A stretch of 19,781 nucleotides of DNA from RUG11867 sp964553435 (GTDB lineage Bacteria > Bacillota_I > Bacilli_A > RF39 > UBA660). Under the pieces are notes generated by a model. The model had not been told where the DNA came from and ran no database searches. It was given only the letters and a program-made list of their open reading frames with translations. How positions within the stretch are numbered: the first letter of the stretch is position 1; each line of letters starts with the position of its first letter. The position numbers and the translations under genes were made by a program. Shown in pieces: positions 1-4,606 of the stretch. Location: the NCBI GenBank assembly GCA_964553435.1, contig CAZKKM010000022.1:1-19781 (forward strand), read 5' to 3'.

Positions 1-801
1 CGCAACGAAGAAGAAATTGCAGGATATCGAGATGCTTTGGAAATTATACATGAAAATTATGAAAGTATCCCCGTAACACCTAATTACATTTTACAATTAC
101 ATAAAATTTTATATAAATACAGTGCAACCGTCGGAGGAAAATTCAAAAATGCAGATAATTTTATAGAAGAAACCGACAGCTTTGGTAATAAAAAGATAAG
201 ATTTACACCAACATCTGCCGTAGAAACTCCATTTGCAATAGAAAAGTTATGTGAAAGCTATAACAAAGAAATTAAAAAAGGAGATTACGACCCCTTATTG
301 TTGATACCGATTTTCATATTAGATTTTTTATCGATTCATCCTTTTTCAGATGGAAACGGAAGAATGAGTAGATTGTTAACTTTATTGCTTTTATATCAAA
401 ACGGATATATTGTCGGCAAGTATATAAGTATAGAAAAATTAGTAGAAAACTCGAAAGAAAGTTATTATGCTTCCCTAAAGAAATCATCGATTGGTTGGCA
501 TGAAAATAAAAATAATTATGCATTCTTCGTAGAATATTATTTAGGAATAATCTTGAGAGCCTATAAAGATTTTTCTCAAAGAATAGAATACATGACAAAT
601 AAAAAATTGACATCAAAAGATCGAGTATATTTAATAATAAAGAAAAATGTTGGAAAAATATCCAAAAAACAGATTTCTGAATTATGTCCTGACATAAGTA
701 TAAGCACTATCGAAAGAGCATTGAATGAATTATTAAATTTAAACTATATAGAAAAAACAGATAGTGGAAAGAATACGAGTTATATAATAAGGAGCAAATA
801 G
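1..801 (+). CDS. Fic family protein (AMP transferase fold), 5' end cut by window edge
   Basis: The reading frame is open from base 1, so the start lies outside the window; the TTG at 37 is internal. The visible 266 residues carry the full Fic active-site motif HPFSDGNGRMSR at visible residues 113-124. It has the catalytic His, the GNGR anion loop and the second Arg. Fic proteins with this motif transfer AMP from ATP to a hydroxyl of a target protein; some family members also remove it. The C-terminal 60 residues look like a winged helix (ISKKQISELCPDISISTIER), the layout of the common Fic-wHTH proteins that are often self-regulating. The inhibitory (S/T)xxxE(G/N) helix would lie upstream of the visible part and cannot be checked. 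Codons are more AT-rich than in the neighbouring dus or mutS genes, which suggests acquisition. Target unknown. Confidence 0.9.
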   Translation, partial: RNEEEIAGYRDALEIIHENYESIPVTPNYILQLHKILYKYSATVGGKFKNADNFIEETDSFGNKKIRFTPTSAVETPFAIEKLCESYNKEIKKGDYDPLLLIPIFILDFLSIHPFSDGNGRMSRLLTLLLLYQNGYIVGKYISIEKLVENSKESYYASLKKSSIGWHENKNNYAFFVEYYLGIILRAYKDFSQRIEYMTNKKLTSKDRVYLIIKKNVGKISKKQISELCPDISISTIERALNELLNLNYIEKTDSGKNTSYIIRSK

Positions 802-811
802 ATGTCCATTT

Positions 812-869
812 CTTTCTGCCTCATTTCTTTGCTTTCTGCCTCATTCGCACCAATAATGAGGCAGAAAGC
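812..869 (+). repeat. Perfect 15-bp hairpin with a duplicated left arm
   Basis: The arm 831-845 (GCTTTCTGCCTCATT) pairs perfectly with 855-869 across a 9-base loop. A second copy of the left arm (CTTTCTGCCTCATT) sits exactly 20 bases upstream at 812-825, so the right arm could pair with either. No T-run follows the stem, so it is not a classical intrinsic terminator. It lies between the Fic stop and the next promoter. It could be an mRNA 3'-end stabiliser, a Rho-independent-like pause site or a DNA binding site. The structure is certain; the role is unknown. Confidence 0.75.
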
Positions 870-925
870 GAACGTTTAATCATAATCTGATCACTCCCCA
901 GCATAGATTTTATTGATGATTTTTC

Positions 926-954
926 TTGACAAAGTCGAGACATTATGATAAAAT
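926..954 (+). promoter_or_regulatory. SigA-type promoter with extended -10
   Basis: The -35 TTGACA (926-931), a 17-base spacer and the -10 TAAAAT (949-954) with the TGa extension at 946-948 form a near-consensus promoter. Transcription should start near 961. This excludes the ATG at 955 as the start of the following gene and supports the ATG at 982. Confidence 0.85.
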
Positions 955-981
955 ATGCACCAATTTCAGGGGGTTGTTAAT

Positions 982-1494
982 ATGGTAAAGAGGAGTTTCA
1001 TCTTTAAGATGACGGTCAGATATGTTTTTGAGATTATATTGGTTATAGCTTTCATGATAGTGAGTTATAAAGGATTCACGATGAATAATCTTTCAGAAGC
1101 GAGACAAATCGCAAGTCTCTCTAGCAAAGAAACGAGAGAGATACAAGCTGTCTATAGTTATGGTTCGAAAGAAGGGGCTACACAATTAGCCGATCGAATT
1201 CTCGTAAACAAAGGAATGCTAGCTCTCAGAAATCCGAACAGAACACAAAAAGAATTTTCAGTCGTAATTCAAATCAGAAAGAGCGACAATTATGGAATAG
1301 GTGATTTGGATATTCTCGTCGACGGTGTCAAGGCCAACATGGGTATTGTCATGAGTTTGGAAGAAATATACGAAGTCAATCTTGGACAAATTTCGCTGGA
1401 AGCCTATGAGCAAGAGAACTTGGATATCGAAATCTTCAGTTGTGTAGGCAACATACCGGTCGAATATTCATTTAAATTAGTGGGAAGTTTCTAA
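982..1494 (+). CDS. Unknown membrane-anchored small protein (170 aa)
   Basis: I do not recognise the family. The start ATG at 982 was chosen because AGGGGG (968-973) lies 8 bases upstream and the earlier in-frame ATG at 955 lies at the promoter -10. After a basic N-terminus (MVKRSFIFK) there is one hydrophobic segment at about residues 12-28. A polar, probably extracytoplasmic domain of about 140 residues follows, rich in short beta-type stretches (for example EFSVVIQIRK). The topology suggests an N-in signal anchor. There is a single Cys near the C-terminus. It is monocistronic: it has its own promoter, and a terminator overlaps its stop. A surface or cell-envelope role is an inference from topology only. 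Confidence 0.65.
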   Translation: MVKRSFIFKMTVRYVFEIILVIAFMIVSYKGFTMNNLSEARQIASLSSKETREIQAVYSYGSKEGATQLADRILVNKGMLALRNPNRTQKEFSVVIQIRKSDNYGIGDLDILVDGVKANMGIVMSLEEIYEVNLGQISLEAYEQENLDIEIFSCVGNIPVEYSFKLVGSF

Positions 1495-1509
1495 AATGGA
1501 AACTTTTTT
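1485..1509 (+). terminator. Intrinsic terminator overlapping the stop codon
   Basis: AAGTTTC (1485-1491) pairs with GAAACTT (1499-1505) across a 7-base loop and is followed by six T (1504-1509). The TAA stop at 1492-1494 lies in the loop. Confidence 0.7.
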
Positions 1510-1537
1510 GTATAGTTTGCTCATACTAACCCATAAT
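1508..1537 (+). promoter_or_regulatory. Possible promoter overlapping the preceding T-run
   Basis: TTGTAT (1508-1513), an 18-base spacer and CATAAT (1532-1537) form a plausible but weaker promoter. It shares bases with the terminator T-tract of the previous gene. Confidence 0.45.
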
Positions 1538-1554
1538 ATGAATGGGTGAAATAT

Positions 1555-1992
1555 ATGACAGGAGAAATGGAACTTCTCGCCTATTTGGACGAGAATATCA
1601 GAATGGGAAAAGAAGCATTGGAAACACTCGCTATAAAACTAGAGAAGACGGATAACAAAATAAAATGTGCTGTCGACGATGCGCTCGCTGTTTACAAAAA
1701 ATATTCTCATAAATGTAAAGAACTTTTGGGCCGTGGCAATGAGAAAGAGAAGCATGGGAACCTCTTCGCTGTTCTCATGAATAAGATGAGCTCGAATGCC
1801 GAATTTGCCAAAGACAACAGCGACTCACACATCGCAGATATGCTTATACAAGGGTATAACATGGGTATAATCGACATAACGAAGAAACTAAAAAAGTTCA
1901 AAGGTGAACTCGATGAAGAAACCGCCAAGTTCGCTGAAAACTATCGAGACATGATGCAGGAACGCATAGAACAGATGAAAGAATATCTTTGA
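1555..1992 (+). CDS. Unknown all-helical protein, possibly ferritin-like four-helix bundle (145 aa)
   Basis: The ATG at 1555 is preferred over the in-frame GTG at 1546 and the ATG at 1567, because GGGTGA (1544-1549) gives a 5-base spacing; the choice is not certain. The protein is charged and appears almost wholly helical. It begins MTGEMELLAYLDENIRMGKE and has a central CKELLGR segment and a Met/Lys-rich C-terminal helix. The spacing of helices and the pattern of a small acidic helix followed by 'AFVxxMN'-like helices recall DUF2383/ferritin-like bundles, but no metal-binding ExxH motif is obvious. No signal peptide is present, so it should be cytoplasmic. It sits between its own promoter and a hairpin at 1996-2013. 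Function unknown. Confidence 0.6.
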   Translation: MTGEMELLAYLDENIRMGKEALETLAIKLEKTDNKIKCAVDDALAVYKKYSHKCKELLGRGNEKEKHGNLFAVLMNKMSSNAEFAKDNSDSHIADMLIQGYNMGIIDITKKLKKFKGELDEETAKFAENYRDMMQERIEQMKEYL

Positions 1993-1995
1993 TTG

Positions 1996-2016
1996 GACAG
2001 TAAAGTTACTGTCTTT
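1996..2016 (+). terminator. Probable weak intrinsic terminator
   Basis: GACAGTA pairs with TACTGTC around a tight 4-base loop (1996-2013), followed only by TTT. It lies directly after the stop at 1990-1992, so it is a likely transcript end despite the short T-run. Confidence 0.5.
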
Positions 2017-2039
2017 AAAATGCAAACTTCACACGTCAT

Positions 2040-2068
2040 TTTACAAAATGCGTCCTTTTTGGTATAAT
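2040..2068 (+). promoter_or_regulatory. SigA-type promoter for the pduL-like/dus pair
   Basis: TTTACA (2040-2045), a 17-base spacer and a perfect TATAAT (2063-2068). The predicted start near 2075 leaves a short leader before the ATG at 2094. Confidence 0.8.
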
Positions 2069-2093
2069 TTTACTATAGAAAGACGTGGTAAAT

Positions 2094-2651
2094 ATGAAAG
2101 TAACCGTGGGTGTGAGCAATAGACACGTTCATTTGACTCGCAAAACGTATGAATACCTCTTTTCAAAAAGCGAACTCGAGAAGAGAAATGACCTCAATCA
2201 AATAGGCGAATTCGCCTCGACAGAAACGGTCGACCTCATCTACCGAGGAAAGATGCTCGAACATGTCCGCATTGTCGGACCTTTTCGCAGTCACAATCAG
2301 ATCGAACTTTTGGGCTCCGATGGAGAATATTTGAATATTCAACTCCCGACTCGACGAAGTGGCAAATTGGAAGATACACCATGTATAATAATTTCTGCCA
2401 ACGGCAAAACAGTTACGACAGACGGTGTAATCCGGGCCGAAAGACACGTTCACGTTCCTCTTTCTCGTTCTTCCGAACTGGGACTTCATGAACGCGATGA
2501 AGTGGAAATCACTTATCCTGGTGGAACTTTCAAAGCCAACGTCAAAGTATCCGAAAATGGTTATTTCGAATTGCACATCGACAAAGACGAGGCAGCCGAA
2601 TTCGATTTACACACGAACGACGAGGTGGAACTGAAATTATGTGGAAAATAG
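2094..2651 (+). CDS. pduL: PduL-type phosphate acyltransferase (phosphotransacylase)
   Basis: PduL-family enzymes (PTAC domain) exchange phosphate and CoA on short acyl groups (acyl-CoA to acyl-phosphate), upstream of an acyl kinase. The 185-residue protein contains both family half-domains. The first has the metal-binding H11-V-H13 in VGVSNRHVHLT, with FASTETVDL near residue 40. The second has H118-V-H120 in RHVHVPLSRS and a late ELHIDKDEA around residue 161. The length is right for the catalytic core alone. There is no extra N-terminal encapsulation helix of the kind used to enter microcompartments, and no shell genes are near. A free cytosolic role, as phosphotransacetylase in acetate/ATP formation, is therefore likely (inference). 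The ATG at 2094 matches the usual family N-terminus; an in-frame GTG at 2085 also exists. It overlaps the next gene by 13 bases. Confidence 0.88.
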   Translation: MKVTVGVSNRHVHLTRKTYEYLFSKSELEKRNDLNQIGEFASTETVDLIYRGKMLEHVRIVGPFRSHNQIELLGSDGEYLNIQLPTRRSGKLEDTPCIIISANGKTVTTDGVIRAERHVHVPLSRSSELGLHERDEVEITYPGGTFKANVKVSENGYFELHIDKDEAAEFDLHTNDEVELKLCGK

Positions 2652-3613
2652 GAAATGTAGAAATATCTGGTCCCATCGTCCTCGCTCCGATGGCTGGCAT
2701 TTCGAACTCTTCTTATAGAAAGATCATCAAAGAGATGGGCGCAGACCTGATATATGCCGAGATGGTGAGCGATAAAGCCATCATCTATGAAAATGCAAAG
2801 ACGATCGACCTTTTGAAGATGGACGACTGTGAAAGACCTATCGCTCAACAAATCTTCGGCTCCGATGTCGAATCCTTCGTCGAAGCTGCTCGTCGAATCG
2901 AGGCGAATATGCACCCTGATATCATCGATATAAACATGGGCTGTCCGGTCCCTAAAGTCGCCGTTCGTGCCCAAGCTGGAAGTGCTTTACTCAAAAATCC
3001 GAGTAAGATAGGAGAAATAGTCTCGGCAGTTGTCGAAGCTGTTTCGGTCCCCGTTACAGTCAAAATTCGTTCCGGTTGGGACGAAAAACATATAAATGCT
3101 GTCGAAGTAGCCAAGATAATAGAAAAGGCCGGTGCCTCAGCCATCGCCGTTCATGCTCGCACGAGAGCTCAAGGTTACTCCGGTCATGCCGACTGGAACA
3201 TCATCAAAAAAGTCAAGGACGCGGTCGATATTCCCGTTATCGGAAATGGCGATGTGACCACACCAGAGTTGGCCAAAAAGATGCTCGACGAGACAGGTTG
3301 TGATGCTGTCATGATCGGTCGAGGAGTCCTCGGAAATCCCTGGCTCATCGCTCAAACAAAAGAATATCTGGAAACGGGAAAAATAAAGACCAATCCCACA
3401 TACAAAGATAAACTTGCAATGATACGTCGTCATTACGAACTCCTCATCGAAGACAAACCAGAAAAACTTGCACTTCTCGAAATTAGAAGTCATGCCATCT
3501 GGTACCTAAAAGGTCTGCCACACTCTTCCGAAATAAAGAATGCGATATGTTCATGTAAATCATCGGACGAGATGTTTTCCATTCTCGAAAGCTACCATGA
3601 TACTTGCTTCTAA
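2639..3613 (+). CDS. dusB: tRNA-dihydrouridine synthase, DusB-type
   Basis: This flavoenzyme reduces specific uridines of tRNA to dihydrouridine with FMN and NAD(P)H. The 324 residues show the full Dus signature: APMAG at 16-20 (FMN site), the catalytic Cys102 in INMGCPVPKV, K142 in VKIRSGW, H172 in AVHARTR, and the phosphate-binding GNGDV and IGRG near 202 and 227. The length is normal for the family. The ATG lies inside the end of the pduL-like gene (13-base overlap), with GAGGTGG (2622-2628) 10 bases upstream, so the two are probably co-transcribed and translationally coupled. The two enzymes have no obvious metabolic link. The exact Dus subfamily is inferred from overall sequence style. 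Confidence 0.93.
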   Translation: MWKIGNVEISGPIVLAPMAGISNSSYRKIIKEMGADLIYAEMVSDKAIIYENAKTIDLLKMDDCERPIAQQIFGSDVESFVEAARRIEANMHPDIIDINMGCPVPKVAVRAQAGSALLKNPSKIGEIVSAVVEAVSVPVTVKIRSGWDEKHINAVEVAKIIEKAGASAIAVHARTRAQGYSGHADWNIIKKVKDAVDIPVIGNGDVTTPELAKKMLDETGCDAVMIGRGVLGNPWLIAQTKEYLETGKIKTNPTYKDKLAMIRRHYELLIEDKPEKLALLEIRSHAIWYLKGLPHSSEIKNAICSCKSSDEMFSILESYHDTCF

Positions 3614-3620
3614 TCAACTG

Positions 3621-3648
3621 TTGTTATGAGCCCCTACAATGATAAAAT
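3621..3648 (+). promoter_or_regulatory. Promoter with extended -10
   Basis: TTGTTA (3621-3626), a 16-base spacer and TAAAAT (3643-3648), preceded by TGa (3640-3642). The predicted start near 3655 places the in-frame ATG at 3626 upstream of the transcript. Confidence 0.65.
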
Positions 3649-3670
3649 CATGTCATGGAGGCTGACACAG

Positions 3671-3934
3671 ATGTCTAAAAAATCGAATCTGGAAAAAGTT
3701 TACAAAGTTGAATATCAAGAGGGATATTATCTTTTTAAACTCAATTCATTGCTTCAAGAAAAGGGCAAAACAAAAAATGCCGTCAAAAATAAAAAAGAAA
3801 TAGACTTCAATACCATGCAAAGGATGATAAAAGGAAATCTCTCTCGTCTCGATCTGGACGTAATTGCCAAATTGTGCAACGAACTCGAATGCGGTATCGA
3901 AGATCTGGTCGAATATCGCAACGAAGAAAAGTAG
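3671..3934 (+). CDS. Small XRE/Cro-type regulator (HTH_26-like, 87 aa)
   Basis: The start ATG at 3671 is supported by GGAGG (3657-3661) 9 bases upstream and by the promoter position. The longer in-frame ATG at 3626 would fall in the promoter. After a basic 20-residue lead, the segment YYLFKLNSLLQEKGKTKNAV, the 'IDFNTMQRMIKG' recognition-helix region and 'LDLDVIAKLCNELECGIEDLVEY' match the five-helix Cro/C1 fold of the YozG/HTH_26 type. It should bind DNA as a dimer; targets are unknown. It is convergent with the next gene, with only 9 bases between stops. It is one of three such small regulators within 900 bases. Confidence 0.8.
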   Translation: MSKKSNLEKVYKVEYQEGYYLFKLNSLLQEKGKTKNAVKNKKEIDFNTMQRMIKGNLSRLDLDVIAKLCNELECGIEDLVEYRNEEK

Positions 3935-3943
3935 AGATGCTTT

Positions 3944-4153
3944 TTATTTTTTTTTGGCATCCTCGTAGAACAATTCGTCCGGAGTACATTTTAATATCTT
4001 ACTTATTTTATATGCCCACTTATAAGTAAGTGTTTTTTTCCCTTCCTCAATCTTCCATAGATACTGCCTCGATAATCCCAATTTTTTTCCCAATGCATCT
4101 AAGGTGTATCCTTGTTTTATTCTAACTTGACTCATCTTTAAATATTTTTTCAT
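3944..4153 (-). CDS. Cro/C1-type repressor-like protein (69 aa), apparently leaderless
   Basis: A compact HTH_3 protein. The segment MSQVRIKQGYTLDALGKKLG is followed by LSRQYLWKIEEGKK (recognition helix) and KILKCTPDELFYE, the standard end of a C1-type domain. There is no dimerisation extension beyond the HTH, and the C-terminus is a Lys run. The ATG at 4151-4153 (minus strand) has no ribosome site. A strong promoter, TTGCCG-N17-TATACT with TGt, ends 6 bases before it, so the mRNA should start at or next to the A of the ATG. Lambda cI made from PRM is the classic leaderless case. It is divergent from the HTH gene at 4246 and shares operator-like half-sites with it. Role as a switch repressor is inferred. 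Confidence 0.8.
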   Translation of the reverse strand: MKKYLKMSQVRIKQGYTLDALGKKLGLSRQYLWKIEEGKKTLTYKWAYKISKILKCTPDELFYEDAKKK

Positions 4154-4159
4154 AAAATG

Positions 4160-4188
4160 AGTATAACAGAATTTAATAAAATCGGCAA
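4160..4188 (-). promoter_or_regulatory. Minus-strand promoter giving a leaderless transcript
   Basis: On the minus strand, TTGCCG (plus 4183-4188), a 17-base spacer and TATACT (plus 4160-4165) with TGt extension. Six bases separate the -10 from the ATG, so transcript start and start codon coincide. The -35 contains the half-site TTGCC that recurs in the adjacent inverted repeat. Confidence 0.75.
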
Positions 4189-4206
4189 TACTAGGTCACG
4201 GAAATA

Positions 4207-4225
4207 TTTGCCAATTTATGGCAAA
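4207..4225. promoter_or_regulatory. Operator-like inverted repeat between divergent HTH genes
   Basis: TTTGCCA (4207-4213) and TGGCAAA (4219-4225) form a perfect 7-bp inverted repeat with a 5-base centre, the size expected for a Cro/C1 dimer site. A third GGCAA half-site sits in the -35 of the minus-strand promoter (4184-4188). Binding by either adjacent HTH protein is an inference. Confidence 0.6.
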
Positions 4226-4245
4226 ATTAACTTGGTGAGTAATTT

Positions 4246-4527
4246 ATGAAAAATGGAACGAAAAGAACAGAAGAAGAAAAAGAAGAGATAAGAATTTTAC
4301 ACAACAAGATTTCCTATAATATCAAAAAATATCGGAAAAAAAGACACTATACTCAACAAGAACTATCAGAACTCGCTAGAATCTCGTACGACTTCATGCG
4401 AAGAATCGAAACGACCTCCGGCGATTGTGGATTCTCTGTCTACACACTTTACAAACTCGCTCTCGCTTTGAATGTGAGCATCGACGAACTTGTAGAACTG
4501 AACCTAGGCAACTGCGTAGAAGAATGA
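4246..4527 (+). CDS. XRE/Cro-type regulator (93 aa)
   Basis: The ATG at 4246 follows GGTGAG (4234-4239) at 6 bases. The first 25 residues are very charged (KNGTKRTEEEKEEIR). They are followed by a Cro/C1 helix-turn-helix: NIKKYRKKRHYTQQELSELA, ISYDFMRRIE, and YTLYKLALALNVSIDELVEL. It is probably a DNA-binding regulator in the cytoplasm. It is divergent from the leaderless HTH gene, and the operator-like repeat lies in its upstream region. It ends 18 bases before the hairpin that also carries the -35 of the surface-protein gene, so read-through or regulation of that gene is conceivable but not shown. I could not define a convincing plus-strand promoter. Confidence 0.8.
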   Translation: MKNGTKRTEEEKEEIRILHNKISYNIKKYRKKRHYTQQELSELARISYDFMRRIETTSGDCGFSVYTLYKLALALNVSIDELVELNLGNCVEE

Positions 4528-4545
4528 TCGATACAAAAACTATCA

Positions 4546-4581
4546 AATCCGGTTGAAAACAGCCGGATTATTTTGTATAAT
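4546..4581 (+). promoter_or_regulatory. Composite terminator hairpin plus promoter, copy 1
   Basis: AATCCGGTT (4546-4554) pairs with AGCCGGATT (4561-4569, one G-T wobble) around the loop GAAAAC, followed by ATTTTG. It can end the upstream HTH transcript. The -35 TTGAAA (4553-4558) is made of the top of the stem plus the loop. With a 17-base spacer it faces a perfect TATAAT (4576-4581) for the next gene. The same element recurs at 6229-6263. Confidence 0.75.
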
Positions 4582-4606
4582 TGATACAATAGAGAAGAGT
4601 GAAAAC

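Noticed and set aside
314..616. Minus-strand open frame inside the Fic gene
   Set aside because: It lies fully within the Fic coding frame, has no ribosome site and encodes a low-complexity hydrophobic sequence. It is a shadow.
3076..3303. Plus-strand open frame inside dus
   Set aside because: The frame gives an Arg/Ser-rich peptide and overlaps the conserved Dus motifs in another frame.
3936..3965. Terminator between the convergent HTH genes (GATGC...GCATC around a T-rich loop)
   Set aside because: The stem is only about 5 bp and the T-tract lies in the loop, not after the stem, so it is not a convincing terminator in either direction.
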